Origin: Rhodospirillales bacterium
GTDB taxonomy: Bacteria > Pseudomonadota > Alphaproteobacteria > Rhodospirillales > WMHbin7
Direction: 5' to 3'
NCBI GenBank assembly: GCA_016214125.1
Contig: JACRPC010000011.1
Span: 1 to 64,000 of the forward strand
Length of the DNA stretch: 64,000 nt
The notes under the pieces are model-generated. The model saw only the letters and a program-made list of their open reading frames with translations, was not told the DNA's origin and searched no databases. The position numbers and the translations under genes were made by a program. Shown here piece by piece: positions 53,709 through 62,552 of the stretch; positions within the stretch are counted from its first letter, which is position 1, and each line of letters opens with the position of its first letter.

Positions 53709-54482
53709 ATGCGCTTGCGCCCCTTCTCGGTCGCTCTTCTTCTCGCCTCGTTTGCGGCGACGTCCCCCGCCACCGCCGACGAGCTGCGGGTGCTTTCAGC
53801 CGGCGCCTTTCGCAAGGTCGTCGACGCGATGGCGCCGATCTATCAGCGCCAAACGGGCCATAAGCTGGCGATCGACAACGGCACCGTCGGCCAGCTCAGC
53901 GCCCGGATCGAGAAGGGCGAGGCTTTCGATCTGCTAATCGTCTCCCCCGAAGCCGTCGCCCGCTTGGGCGAAAAGGGCTTCGTCGTCGCCGAGCGGATGA
54001 AACCGCTGGCGCGGGTCGGGGTGGGGGTGATGGTGCGCGACGGCGCCGCCAAGCCCGACATCGCCAGCGTCGAAAGCTTCAAGGCGGCGCTCTTGGCGGC
54101 CCCCACCATTGCCTACATCGACCCGAAAAGCGGCGGGTCGAGCGGTGTCTATATCGCCGGCCTGCTCCAACGGCTGGGCATCGCCGAGGCCGTCGCGCCC
54201 AAGGCCAAACTCAAGCAGGGCGGCTATGTCGCCGATCTTCTGCTCAAGGGCGAGGCCGAATTGGGGCTGCATCAGATCAGCGAGATCGTGCCGGTGAAGG
54301 GCGTCACCCTGGTCGGTCCGCTGCCGCCGGCCATCCAGAATTACACCGTCTATGCCGGCGCGCCCTCGACCAAAGCCGGCAACGCCCAGGCGGTTCAGGC
54401 GCTGCTCGATCTGCTGGCCGGTCCGGACGTGGCGGCGGCGCTGGCGCCGATGGGCATGGAACGCGCCCCGCCCTCGCCTTGA
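53709..54482 (+). CDS. ModA-type periplasmic substrate-binding protein
   Basis: A 257-residue type II binding protein with signal peptide (FSVALLLASFAATSPATA) and the molybdate-protein-like opening ELRVLSAGAFRKVVDAMAPI, GTVGQLSARIEKGEAFDLLI and PKSGGSSGVYIAGLLQRLGI. No permease or ATPase accompanies it. Many lone proteins of this type bind other ligands, so a molybdate function is not established. It is interesting because a molybdoenzyme is encoded in the same window. Confidence 0.8.
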   Translation: MRLRPFSVALLLASFAATSPATADELRVLSAGAFRKVVDAMAPIYQRQTGHKLAIDNGTVGQLSARIEKGEAFDLLIVSPEAVARLGEKGFVVAERMKPLARVGVGVMVRDGAAKPDIASVESFKAALLAAPTIAYIDPKSGGSSGVYIAGLLQRLGIAEAVAPKAKLKQGGYVADLLLKGEAELGLHQISEIVPVKGVTLVGPLPPAIQNYTVYAGAPSTKAGNAQAVQALLDLLAGPDVAAALAPMGMERAPPSP

Positions 54483-54492
54483 CTCCCCGTTC

Positions 54493-55365
54493 CTACGGCA
54501 GCGTGTAGAAGGCGGGCATCGCCATCGACACCGCGTTTTCCTGCGGCAGGGCGCTCACCGCCTTGCTTTGCAGACCCATCTGATAGACGACCAAGCCGCG
54601 CGATTCGGGCACGCCGGGATCGTTGCGGCGAACCTGATAGTAGACCTCGTAGCCCTGACTCTTGACGATCTCGGCCCGCGCCAGCATCAGACCAAGCTGT
54701 TTCAATTCGGCCGAGGGCGCCTGATAAGGCCGATGATCGGCGACGCCCACCACCAGAAGCGGCGTGTTCTTGTAGGTCGCCAGGGCCTCTTTCAGTTCGG
54801 CCAATTGCGCCTCGCTGGGCTCGAAGGAGCCGATGGCGAAGGGGCCGATGCGGACGATCTCCTTGAGCAGCAGCCGCTGGCCGGTGAGGCCGGAGAATTC
54901 CTTCGCCAGCTCGTCCTTGATCCGCTGATTGTCCTGGCCGAGCGCCGCCACCTGATCGCGCAGCTTCTTGACCTGCGCTTTCAGCGCCTGCACGTCCTTT
55001 TCCGCCTTCGCCAACCGACCCGCCAGGGATTGGCAACCCTCGGCGCCGCAAGCCTGGGCCTGCGCCGCCAACTGGTCGCGGCCCTCCTCGGCCGCCTTCA
55101 AGACCTCCTTGAGGCGCTGCATTTCGCCTTCGGCTTGCGCCGGCGCCAACGCCGCCCCGGCGGGCGCGGACCCACCCTTTAGGTTACGCAACTGCTCGGC
55201 CAGACTCTTGCAGCCGGCTTCGCTGCAATTGGCCATGTCGCGCTGCAATCCGACAATCTTTTGATAGCCAAAGAACCCGCCGCCGGCGAGCAGCGCGATC
55301 AGAATCGCCACGATGGCATAAAGAACGGGGTTGGGTTTGGTCGCTGGCGGTGGCATCGGGTTCAT
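54493..55365 (-). CDS. Membrane-anchored coiled-coil protein with duplicated CxxxxC motif and OmpA-like C-terminus
   Basis: A 290-residue protein I cannot name. One transmembrane helix (PVLYAIVAILIALLAGGGFF) anchors it. Two near-identical segments follow, NCSEAGCKSLAEQL and ACGAEGCQSLAGRL, separated by about 60 residues. A long Ala/Lys/Gln-rich coiled coil comes next, then residues about 175-290 reminiscent of a degenerate OmpA peptidoglycan-binding domain (LLVVGVADHRPYQAPSAELK, ARAEIVKSQGY). The paired cysteines may form disulfides between coiled coils in the periplasm. Similar layouts occur in MotB-like or envelope-spanning proteins. ATG 55365 is selected for the membrane helix. Confidence 0.72.
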   Translation of the reverse strand: MNPMPPPATKPNPVLYAIVAILIALLAGGGFFGYQKIVGLQRDMANCSEAGCKSLAEQLRNLKGGSAPAGAALAPAQAEGEMQRLKEVLKAAEEGRDQLAAQAQACGAEGCQSLAGRLAKAEKDVQALKAQVKKLRDQVAALGQDNQRIKDELAKEFSGLTGQRLLLKEIVRIGPFAIGSFEPSEAQLAELKEALATYKNTPLLVVGVADHRPYQAPSAELKQLGLMLARAEIVKSQGYEVYYQVRRNDPGVPESRGLVVYQMGLQSKAVSALPQENAVSMAMPAFYTLP

Positions 55366-55526
55366 GGTCGTCGTCCTATCTGGATCAAGCGAGCAAGCCC
55401 CGCCGCCCCATCGGGACGCCAAAGCCTGCCGCCCAAATGACCTTACTCATTATATCGGGATTGGCGCCCCGCCAACAATCGCCGTTTCTCATGCCGGCCA
55501 TGCGGGGCGGGCGGGCCGATCGGACA

Positions 55527-55554
55527 TTGACATTGTAAACTGTTTGTTTACAGT
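55527..55554 (+). promoter_or_regulatory. higBA promoter with overlapping operator
   Basis: TTGACA (55527-55532) and TACAGT (55549-55554) are 16 bases apart. The inverted repeat TGTAAAC-TGTTT-GTTTACA (55534-55552) fills the space between them, a classical site for HigA autorepression. Transcription would begin near or at the higB GTG. Confidence 0.75.
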
Positions 55555-55560
55555 AACGGG

Positions 55561-55836
55561 GTGATCCGAAGTTGGCGGCATAAGGGGCTGAAGGAGCTGT
55601 TCGAGACCGGAGCCAGCCGCCGCGTGGCGCCTGGATTGCGGGACCGCATCGTGCGTCGCCTCGACCGCCTCGATGTCGCGGTTGTTCCAAGCGAGATGAA
55701 CGTGCCCGGGTTCGATTTCCATTCGTTGAGAGGCAAGCCCCTGCGCTACACGGTGCATGTCAACGGCCCCTGGTGCATCACCTTCGCCTGGGACGGCCAG
55801 GATGCCCTTGATGTCGATCTTGAGCAGTACCATTGA
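55561..55836 (+). CDS. higB: HigB-type toxin (RelE/ParE fold, mRNA interferase)
   Basis: A 91-residue protein with the HigB pattern: WRHKGLKELFETG near the start, RRLDRLDVAVVPSEMNVPG, FHSLRGKPLRYTVHVNGPW and CITFAWDGQDALDVDLEQYH at the end. Toxins of this family cleave mRNA at the ribosome. It starts with GTG 55561 directly after the promoter, with no leader space for a normal ribosome site. The toxin precedes the antitoxin by 13 bases, the reversed order typical of higBA. Confidence 0.93.
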   Translation: MIRSWRHKGLKELFETGASRRVAPGLRDRIVRRLDRLDVAVVPSEMNVPGFDFHSLRGKPLRYTVHVNGPWCITFAWDGQDALDVDLEQYH

Positions 55837-55849
55837 ATAAGGAAAGCCG

Positions 55850-56146
55850 ATGCCGAAACCTCGCATTCCCACCCATCCCGGAGCGCTGTTGCGCGAAGAC
55901 ATCCTGCCCGCCATGAAACTGAGCGTCACCGCCGCCGCCCGGGCCCTGGGCGTCTCGCGCCAGATGCTGCACAAGATTTTGGCCGAGATGGCGCCGGTGA
56001 CGCCGGAAATGGCGGTGCGCCTGGGCGCCCTTGTCGGCGACGGTCCGGAGGTATGGTCCCGGATGCAAGCCGCCCACGACGTCGCCAAGGCCCGCATCGC
56101 GCTCGCCGACGAGATCAAACGCATTCGCGCCCTCCGGGCGGCCTAA
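55850..56146 (+). CDS. higA: HigA-type antitoxin (XRE-family)
   Basis: A 98-residue antitoxin with the HigA opening [20 protein letters not shown], a helix-turn-helix ([20 protein letters not shown]) and the tail [17 protein letters not shown]. It neutralises HigB and represses the pair through the inverted repeat upstream. ATG 55850 follows AAGGAAAGCCG. Confidence 0.94.
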   Translation: MPKPRIPTHPGALLREDILPAMKLSVTAAARALGVSRQMLHKILAEMAPVTPEMAVRLGALVGDGPEVWSRMQAAHDVAKARIALADEIKRIRALRAA

Positions 56147-56252
56147 GGGACGAAGCCCAGCCCTCACCCCCCGGCTTGACAGCCGGCCGATTCCCCTTAC
56201 TCTCCCGCCTTTCGCTTCCCATATAACCGTTTTTGACGCACGGATTCCCAGC

Positions 56253-58181
56253 ATGGTCGCCATCACACTGCCCGACGGCAGCGTCCGCACCTTCGAAGGC
56301 TCCCCCAACGGGGCCGAGATCGCCCAGGCGATCGGCGCCGGCTTGGCCAAATCGGCCTTGGCGATGACGCTTGACGGCACGCTTTGCGACCTCTCGACCC
56401 CAATCACCCGCGACGCCAAGGTGGCGATCGTCACCGCCAAGAGCGTCGAGGCGCTCGAGCTCATGCGCCACGACGCCGCCCACGTCATGGCCCAGGCGGT
56501 GCAGGAGCTGTATCCCGGCACCCAAGTCACCATCGGCCCGGCGATCGAAAACGGCTTCTATTACGATTTCGCCCGCGATACCCCCTTCACGCTCGACGAT
56601 CTGCCCAAGATCGAGGCCCGCATGAAAGAGATCGTGGCCCGCGATCTGCCGATCGTGCGCGAGGAATGGCCGCGCGCCAAGGCGATCGAGCATTTCAAGA
56701 AGATCGGCGAGTTCTACAAGGCCGAGCTGATCGGGGCCATTCCGGCCGGCGAGGTGGTCACCATCTACCGCCAGGGCGATTGGCTCGATCTGTGCCGGGG
56801 GCCGCATCTGCCCTCGACGGGCAAGCTCGGCACCGCCTTCAAATTGATGAAGGTGGCCGGCGCCTATTGGCGGGGCGATTCCAAGAACGCCATGCTGTCG
56901 CGCATCTACGGCACCGCCTGGGCCAACGAGAAGGATCTGGCCGCCTACCTCACCATGCTCGAAGAGGCCGAGAAGCGCGACCACCGCCGGCTCGGCCGCG
57001 AGATGGATCTCTTTCACTTCCAGGAAGAGGCGCCGGGCGCCGCCTTTTGGCATCCCAAGGGCTGGACGGTCTTCCGCACCCTGGTCGACTACATGCGCCG
57101 GCGCCAGGAAGCGGCCGGCTATGTCGAGATCAACACCCCCGAGGTGATGGACCGCGCGCTCTGGGTGACCAGCGGCCATTGGGACACCTTCCGCGAAAAC
57201 ATGTTCTTCACCCAGACCGAGGACGAGCGCGTCTTCGCCATCAAGCCGATGAACTGCCCGGGCGGCATCCAGGTCTTCAAGCAGGGCATCAAGAGCTACC
57301 GCGACCTGCCGCTGCGCATGGCCGAATTCGGCAAGGTGCATCGCTACGAGCCGTCGGGCGCGCTGCACGGGCTGATGCGGGTGCGCGCCTTCACCCAGGA
57401 CGACGCCCACATCTTCTGCACGCTCGACGAGATGGAGGCCGAGTGCCGCCAGGTGGTCGAACTCATCCTCGACATCTACAAGGATTTCGGCTTCGACAGC
57501 GTGCGGATCAAATTCTCCGACCGGCCGGCCAAGCGGATCGGCGACGACGCCACCTGGGACAAGCTGGAAGCGGCGCTCAAGGGCGCGCTCGACCATATGG
57601 GCCATCCCTACACGCTCAATCCGGGCGAGGGCGCCTTTTACGGCCCCAAGCTCGAATTCGTGCTGCGCGACGCCATCGGCCGCGATTGGCAATGCGGCAC
57701 CCTTCAGGTCGACATGAACCTGACCGAGCGCTTCGACGTCAATTACGTCGCCCCCGACGGCGCCAAGCACCGGCCGGTGATGCTGCACCGGGCGCTGTTC
57801 GGTTCGCTCGAACGCTTCACCGGCATCCTGATCGAGCATTACGCCGGCCGCCTGCCCGCCTGGCTGGCGCCGGTGCAGGCCGTGGTGGCGACGATTACCC
57901 AAGAGGGCGACGATTTCGCCCGCGAGGTCGAGACGGCCCTGCGCCGGGCGGGTCTTCGGGTCGAAGCGGATCGGCGCAACGAGAAGATCGATCTCAAGGT
58001 GCGCGAACATTCGCTGAAAAAGGTTCCCGCAATCCTGGTGGTGGGCAAGCGCGAGGCGGAAAACCGCACCGTCGCCCTACGAAGGCTGGGGGGCGCCAAG
58101 CAAGAAATTCTTGCGCTCGATCAAGCGATCGCTACACTGGCCCGGGAAGCGTTGCCCCCCGACCGGGTGGGCACGCCCTAG
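56253..58181 (+). CDS. thrS: Threonine-tRNA ligase
   Basis: A 642-residue threonyl-tRNA synthetase: N-terminal TGS domain ([20 protein letters not shown]), editing domain with [11 protein letters not shown], catalytic core with [20 protein letters not shown] (zinc Cys), [20 protein letters not shown] and [12 protein letters not shown], and the anticodon-binding domain. ATG 56253 begins the TGS domain. It is followed by infC, the order conserved in many bacteria. Confidence 0.98.
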   Translation: MVAITLPDGSVRTFEGSPNGAEIAQAIGAGLAKSALAMTLDGTLCDLSTPITRDAKVAIVTAKSVEALELMRHDAAHVMAQAVQELYPGTQVTIGPAIENGFYYDFARDTPFTLDDLPKIEARMKEIVARDLPIVREEWPRAKAIEHFKKIGEFYKAELIGAIPAGEVVTIYRQGDWLDLCRGPHLPSTGKLGTAFKLMKVAGAYWRGDSKNAMLSRIYGTAWANEKDLAAYLTMLEEAEKRDHRRLGREMDLFHFQEEAPGAAFWHPKGWTVFRTLVDYMRRRQEAAGYVEINTPEVMDRALWVTSGHWDTFRENMFFTQTEDERVFAIKPMNCPGGIQVFKQGIKSYRDLPLRMAEFGKVHRYEPSGALHGLMRVRAFTQDDAHIFCTLDEMEAECRQVVELILDIYKDFGFDSVRIKFSDRPAKRIGDDATWDKLEAALKGALDHMGHPYTLNPGEGAFYGPKLEFVLRDAIGRDWQCGTLQVDMNLTERFDVNYVAPDGAKHRPVMLHRALFGSLERFTGILIEHYAGRLPAWLAPVQAVVATITQEGDDFAREVETALRRAGLRVEADRRNEKIDLKVREHSLKKVPAILVVGKREAENRTVALRRLGGAKQEILALDQAIATLAREALPPDRVGTP

Positions 58182-58187
58182 CGTGGG

Positions 58188-58225
58188 GCGGCGCGCGGAC
58201 CCTTTAGGGTCGTTTGGCGCGCCGC
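58188..58225 (+). promoter_or_regulatory. Nested hairpin in the thrS-infC spacer
   Basis: GCGGCGCGC (58188-58196) pairs with GCGCGCCGC (58217-58225). Inside, GACCC (58198-58202) pairs with GGGTC (58207-58211) around TTTA. It lies 19 bases before the infC ribosome site and could be a leader structure, an attenuator or a processing site. Confidence 0.55.
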
Positions 58226-58253
58226 TTGTGTCTTTCTCAATCCAGGGAGGTTT

Positions 58254-58793
58254 TTGATAGTCAAGCCGCCAACGCCGACGCCGCCCAATCGCGAGGGCCC
58301 GCGCGTCAACGACGAGATCGAGGCGCGATCCATCCGCCTCATCGACGAACATGGGACGATGATCGGGGTCGTCCCCACCCGTGACGGACTGGTCCGCGCT
58401 GAGGAAGCCGGCCTCGACCTGGTCGAGGTGTCGCCGGGCGCCGAGCCGCCTGTGTGCAAAATTCTCGATTACGGCAAGTTCAAGTACGAGGCTCAGAAGA
58501 AAAAGAACGAGGCTCGGAAAAAACAGAAGGTCATCGAGATCAAGGAAATCAAGCTCCGTCCCAACATCGACGAGAACGACTACCAGGTGAAGATGCGCTC
58601 GATGCGCAAGTTCCTGGACGAAGGCGACAAGGTCAAGGTGACGTTGCGCTTTCGCGGCCGCGAATTGGCCCATCTCGACATCGGCGCCAAGGTGCTGGAA
58701 CGGGTGAAGGAAGAGCTGGATCCGGTGAGCAAGGTCGAGCAATTCCCCAAGATGGAAGGCCGCCAGATGGTGATGGTGATCGCACCGCGCTGA
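58254..58793 (+). CDS. infC: Translation initiation factor IF-3, non-ATG start
   Basis: A 179-residue IF-3 with the family landmarks [59 protein letters not shown] and [16 protein letters not shown]. No ATG, GTG or CTG exists before the conserved RVNDEI. The candidates are TTG 58254, only 3 bases after AGGGAGG, and ATA 58257, with a normal 6-base spacing. Rare infC starts (AUU in E. coli) allow IF-3 to repress its own translation, and such control is plausible here. Confidence 0.96.
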   Translation: MIVKPPTPTPPNREGPRVNDEIEARSIRLIDEHGTMIGVVPTRDGLVRAEEAGLDLVEVSPGAEPPVCKILDYGKFKYEAQKKKNEARKKQKVIEIKEIKLRPNIDENDYQVKMRSMRKFLDEGDKVKVTLRFRGRELAHLDIGAKVLERVKEELDPVSKVEQFPKMEGRQMVMVIAPR

Positions 58794-58820
58794 GAGGCCG
58801 CTTCGCCAAACTTCGCTATC

Positions 58821-58847
58821 CCGGCCGCCGGTCGCCCCGGCGGCCGG
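58821..58847 (+). terminator. GC-rich hairpin after infC
   Basis: CCGGCCGCCGG (58821-58831), loop TCGCC, CCGGCGGCCGG (58837-58847): a perfect 11-base stem without a T-run. Confidence 0.55.
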
Positions 58848-58922
58848 TGGCGTTTGGGAGAGGCGCTTTCCGTGCCCGGTCCGAATGTCTTAGGATGCCC
58901 CGAACCACCTTCTCGGAAACCA

Positions 58923-60170
58923 ATGTCGGACGACCCCCTTCCTTCCACCTTCCAGGGCCGGGCGCTCGAAGCCGCCGATTGGGCCCGGGCCGCCGGCTAC
59001 GCCTGTCGCGGCGTCGATCTTTCCGACCGCTTCCCGCCGGCGCTTGCCCAAGCCGCCCTGCCCTATGTCTGGAACCGGGTGCGCCAGGACGCCCAGGCGC
59101 GGGCCGCCCGCGGCTTTGCGGTGGCCTGCGCCAAGCCCGCCTATCTCGTGGTCGAGAACGGGCCGGTGCTCACCCAGCATCTGTTCTCGATCGCCGACGA
59201 TCTCAACACCGAGGAAATCGAATGGCTGCCGGTCAGCACCGGCGCCGGCAGCGGATTCGACGGTCGGGTGCGCGCGGTCTGGGACCTGGCCGATCAGCGC
59301 TTTCCCTTCGATCGCGGCCTGCTCGATCTTCCCGTCACTCCGGTCGCGGCGCCGCATCTCTATTTGCGCAATCACGTCAATTTCGGCCATTTCGTCCTCG
59401 ATTTCCTGGCCTCGCTGTTCACCGCCGAACATCTCTTTCCCGATCTGGCCCGGCTGCCGATCGCGCTCAACCTTCGCCTCGACGAACATCGAACCTTGCT
59501 CAATGCCTTCGGCATTCCCGATGAGCGCCTTAACCTGTTCCAGCCGCCCCCAGATCAACGAGCGCTTTTTCGCTTCGACGAACTTCACGTCCCTTCAAGC
59601 GGGCGCGGCCCGCTGGGTTGTGCCCTGATCGCCGAGCGCGCCGCCCGGGCCGTTCCGGCCGAGCCGGGCCATCGCCGCCTGTTTCTGTCGCGCCGACGCT
59701 TCATGCCCCGGCATCGAATCGCCAATCAGGACGAGGTGGAAGCGCTCCTGCGCGAGCGCGGCTTCGAAGCGCTGCTGCCGGAAACGCTCGATCCGCTCGA
59801 TCTGCTGACCCAGGTCCGCCAGGCCGAGATGGTGGCGCTGCCTTTCGGCGCCGGACTTGGCAATCTGGCGATGACCCAACCCCACTGCGCGATCATCCTG
59901 ATGGTGCCCGAATTCTTCGCCGCCGACCGTTACGACAGCGCGCTGTTGAGCGGCCAGCGCCGCTTCCTGCTGCCTTTCTTCGATCGGCTGTGGTTCGTGG
60001 CCGGCCAGCCGGCCCCGGGCGTGCCGCCGCCGATTGGCGCCGACGGCCGGCTTTCTTGGAATCTCGGCACGCTCAACGAACCTTATCTCTACAATCTGGG
60101 CGCGCTCGATCTGGCGATCCTGAAAGCCGAGAAGGCTTTAAGGACGTCGGCGGCCAAGACCGACCTCTGA
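58923..60170 (+). CDS. GT61-family (DUF563-like) glycosyltransferase
   Basis: A 415-residue cytoplasmic protein resembling glycosyltransferase family 61. Landmarks are the central HVNFGHFVLDFLASLFTAEH, the C-terminal RRLFLSRRRFMPRHRIANQD and PFGAGLGNLAMTQPHCAIIL. These correspond to the conserved R-x-x-x-S-R and GxxLxNxxF-like motifs of the family. It would transfer a sugar to a polysaccharide or glycan; the acceptor is unknown. ATG 58923 is taken because the upstream frame covers the infC hairpin. It has no sugar-gene neighbours. Confidence 0.75.
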   Translation: MSDDPLPSTFQGRALEAADWARAAGYACRGVDLSDRFPPALAQAALPYVWNRVRQDAQARAARGFAVACAKPAYLVVENGPVLTQHLFSIADDLNTEEIEWLPVSTGAGSGFDGRVRAVWDLADQRFPFDRGLLDLPVTPVAAPHLYLRNHVNFGHFVLDFLASLFTAEHLFPDLARLPIALNLRLDEHRTLLNAFGIPDERLNLFQPPPDQRALFRFDELHVPSSGRGPLGCALIAERAARAVPAEPGHRRLFLSRRRFMPRHRIANQDEVEALLRERGFEALLPETLDPLDLLTQVRQAEMVALPFGAGLGNLAMTQPHCAIILMVPEFFAADRYDSALLSGQRRFLLPFFDRLWFVAGQPAPGVPPPIGADGRLSWNLGTLNEPYLYNLGALDLAILKAEKALRTSAAKTDL

Positions 60171-60302
60171 GGCGAGCGCTTGGAAATTTCGGAAGTTGTT
60201 CGGCGCCATCGAAGCGGGCGGAAACTCAATGCCCAATCGCAGAGATCGCTCCCGAAACTCCTTGCGCCGTACATGCAGTTCTTCTAAATTAATAGCTTCC
60301 AT
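60138..60302 (-). CDS. Possible 54-residue protein on the opposite strand
   Basis: A short open frame starting MEAINLEELHVRRKEFRERS, with AGGGA 8 bases before the ATG. The stretch is less GC-rich than its surroundings, and no gene on the plus strand covers most of it (60171-60342). It overlaps the end of the glycosyltransferase gene by 33 bases. I do not recognise a family. Confidence 0.3.
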   Translation of the reverse strand: MEAINLEELHVRRKEFRERSLRLGIEFPPASMAPNNFRNFQALASEVGLGRRRP

Positions 60303-60342
60303 CGTCGTTTCCCTGACATCCCGTTTTGACCAGGCTTTCGCC

Positions 60343-60708
60343 ATGCTCGGCTCCTCGGCTTCCCAGCCCTCCGCCTCGACCGATTCCATCCGCCTGATCG
60401 ATTGCGACACGCTCCAACACTGGCAAGACGAGAATCGGGTGGTGCTGGTCGATGTGCGCGAGGCGACGGAATACCAGGCCGGCCATATCGCCGGCTCCAC
60501 CCTGGTGCCCTTGTCGCGCTTCGATCCGGGGGCCATTCCCGCCATTCCCGCCGGCCATCATCTGGTGATCCATTGCCGCAGCGGCCATCGCTGCGGCGTG
60601 GCGGCGGCGCTCTTGCTGGCGGCCGGCTATTCCGGTCCGGTGCATCGCCTGGAAGGCGGCATTCTCGCTTGGGCGTCGCGGGGCTTGCCGATCGTCGGCG
60701 GCGGCTGA
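60343..60708 (+). CDS. Rhodanese-like sulfurtransferase
   Basis: A 121-residue single-domain rhodanese: SIRLIDCDTLQHWQDENRVV, VDVREATEYQAGHIAGS and the active-site loop HCRSGHRCGV with the sulfur-carrying Cys. It moves sulfane sulfur between thiols. It heads a run of sulfur-linked genes (TauE-type permease, TIGR02186, fccAB), which suggests a role in handling sulfur from sulfide oxidation. ATG 60343 is the only start compatible with the domain. Confidence 0.9.
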   Translation: MLGSSASQPSASTDSIRLIDCDTLQHWQDENRVVLVDVREATEYQAGHIAGSTLVPLSRFDPGAIPAIPAGHHLVIHCRSGHRCGVAAALLLAAGYSGPVHRLEGGILAWASRGLPIVGGG

Positions 60709-60731
60709 GCGGCGCCGGAAGGGGAACGGGG

Positions 60732-61655
60732 ATGCAAATCTACCTGCCGATCGCCGAGATGAGCATCAACATCCTGGTCCTGCTCGGGCTGGGCGGCGGG
60801 GTCGGATTCCTTTCCGGCGTTTTCGGGGTCGGTGGCGGCTTTCTGATGACGCCGCTCCTGATCTTCTTGGGCGTGCCGCCGGCGGTGGCGGTGGGCACCG
60901 AAGCCAACCAGATCGTCGCCTCGTCGGTGTCGGGCGTGCTGGCGCATTGGCGGCGCGGCAATGTCGACGTCATGATGGGCCTCGTCCTTTTGGCCGGCGG
61001 CATCGTCGGCTCCACCTTCGGCGTCTGGCTGTTCAAGATTCTGCGCGGGCTGGGCCAGATCGATTTGGTGATTTCGCTCGCCTATGTGGTGGTTCTGGGC
61101 ATCATCGGCTGGCTGATGCTGATCGAGAGCGTGCAGACGATACGCCAAAGCCGCCGGCCGGCCGGCGCGCCCCGGCGCAAGCTGCACCAGCACACCTGGG
61201 TGCACGGCCTGCCCTTCAAGATGCGCTTCCGCAAGTCGCGCCTTTACATCAGCGCCCTGCTGCCGCTGGCGATCGGCGTCCTGGTCGGCATCCTGGCGGC
61301 CCTGATGGGCGTCGGCGGCGGCTTCATCGTCGTGCCGGCGATGATCTATCTTCTGGGCATGCCGACCTCGGTGGTGGTGGGCACCAGCCTGTTCCAGATC
61401 ATCTTCGTCACCGCCAACACCACCTTCTTGCAAGCGACGATGAACCAGACGGTCGACGTGCTGCTGGCGGTGCTCCTGCTGGTCGGAGGCGTGATCGGCG
61501 CCCAGATCGGCGCCCGGGCGGGCGCCAAACTCAAGGGCGAGCAGTTGCGCGGCCTGTTGGCGCTGATCATCCTTGGCGTCTGCACCAAGCTGCTCGTCGA
61601 TCTGCTCGTTACCCCCACCGATCTCTATTCGCTGGGCGGCGGGGTCGCCCACTAA
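60732..61655 (+). CDS. TauE/SafE (TSUP)-family sulfite/sulfonate permease-like protein
   Basis: A 307-residue membrane protein with two repeats of the TSUP motif: GFLSGVFGVGGGFLMTPLLI in the first half and GILAALMGVGGGFIVVPAMI in the second. A cytoplasmic loop rich in Arg and His joins the halves. Family members move sulfite, sulfonates or thiosulfate. ATG 60732 lies 23 bases after the rhodanese. It overlaps the following TIGR02186-type gene by one base (TAATG). Confidence 0.9.
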   Translation: MQIYLPIAEMSINILVLLGLGGGVGFLSGVFGVGGGFLMTPLLIFLGVPPAVAVGTEANQIVASSVSGVLAHWRRGNVDVMMGLVLLAGGIVGSTFGVWLFKILRGLGQIDLVISLAYVVVLGIIGWLMLIESVQTIRQSRRPAGAPRRKLHQHTWVHGLPFKMRFRKSRLYISALLPLAIGVLVGILAALMGVGGGFIVVPAMIYLLGMPTSVVVGTSLFQIIFVTANTTFLQATMNQTVDVLLAVLLLVGGVIGAQIGARAGAKLKGEQLRGLLALIILGVCTKLLVDLLVTPTDLYSLGGGVAH

Positions 61656-62383
61656 TGCCGGCCGGACTGATCCTGGCGGTCCTGCTGCTCTTTCTCCGCC
61701 CCGCCTCGGCCCAGGAAGAGCCGCTGGTCGCCGACCTCTCCAAGCATCTGGTGGCGATCACCGCCGGCTTTTCCGGCACCGACGTGTTGCTGTTCGGCGC
61801 CACCGACGGGCCGGGCGATGTCATCGTGGTGGTGCGCGGCCCCGAAAAGGCGGAACTGGTGCGGAAGAAAGCGCGCACCGCCGGCATCTGGATCAACCGC
61901 GAGGAGCGGCGCTTTACCGACGCGCCGCAATTCTACCACATCGCCGCCACCCGGCCTTTGGAGGAGATGGCGGTCAAGGGCGGCGATTTCCAACGCCACC
62001 AGATCGGGCTCGCCAATCTCAAGCTTACCGCGCAAGGCGGCGAGGTGGGCGAATTCCGCGCCGCGCTCATCCGCCTGAAGCAGAATCAAGGCGTCTTTTC
62101 CGACGAAGTCGAGCCGATCAACGTCTTGGGCAACCGGCTGTTCCGAACCGAGATGCATTTTCCGGCCAACGTTCCGGTCGGCACCTATCGGGTCGAGGTC
62201 TATCTGGTGCGCGAACGCCAAGTGGTGAGCGCCCAGATGACGCCGCTCATCATCGGCAAGATCGGGCTGGGCGCCGATCTATACGACTTTGCCCATTACC
62301 AGGCCGCGCTGTACGGCATCGCCGCCATCTTGATCGCCGTTGCCGCGGGCTGGCTGGCCAGCGTCGCCTTCCGCAAGCGCTGA
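61655..62383 (+). CDS. TIGR02186-family periplasmic protein with C-terminal membrane anchor
   Basis: A 242-residue protein: signal peptide (LILAVLLLFLRPASA), then EPLVADLSKHLVAITAGFSG, VIVVVRGPEKAELVRKKART, GIWINREERRFTDAPQFYHI, and a C-terminal hydrophobic helix (YGIAAILIAVAAGWLASVAF) that holds it in the inner membrane facing the periplasm. The family is found almost always beside TauE-type permeases in alphaproteobacteria; its job is unknown. Translation is coupled to the permease. Confidence 0.88.
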   Translation: MPAGLILAVLLLFLRPASAQEEPLVADLSKHLVAITAGFSGTDVLLFGATDGPGDVIVVVRGPEKAELVRKKARTAGIWINREERRFTDAPQFYHIAATRPLEEMAVKGGDFQRHQIGLANLKLTAQGGEVGEFRAALIRLKQNQGVFSDEVEPINVLGNRLFRTEMHFPANVPVGTYRVEVYLVRERQVVSAQMTPLIIGKIGLGADLYDFAHYQAALYGIAAILIAVAAGWLASVAFRKR

Positions 62384-62431
62384 CCTGCAACAATCTGGCA
62401 AATCACGTCTTTTTCCCTTTTATCAGCAATC

Positions 62432-62458
62432 CAAAATTTTGCTGTGAAATTCGAATTT
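62432..62458. promoter_or_regulatory. AT-rich palindromes upstream of fccA
   Basis: CAAAATTTTG (62432-62441) and AAATTCGAATTT (62447-62458) are perfect palindromes in a conspicuously AT-rich 170-base gap, about 95 bases before fccA. The sequence AATTTTGC recurs at both. They are candidate operators for the sulfide-oxidation genes. Confidence 0.5.
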
Positions 62459-62552
62459 TGCATGTTAGTGTTGCCAGCCTGGCCGATTGCGCAACATTGT
62501 TGCGCGATTGGACCTGCGGGGAAAAACAACGATCCAAAGGAGGGTTCGATCC

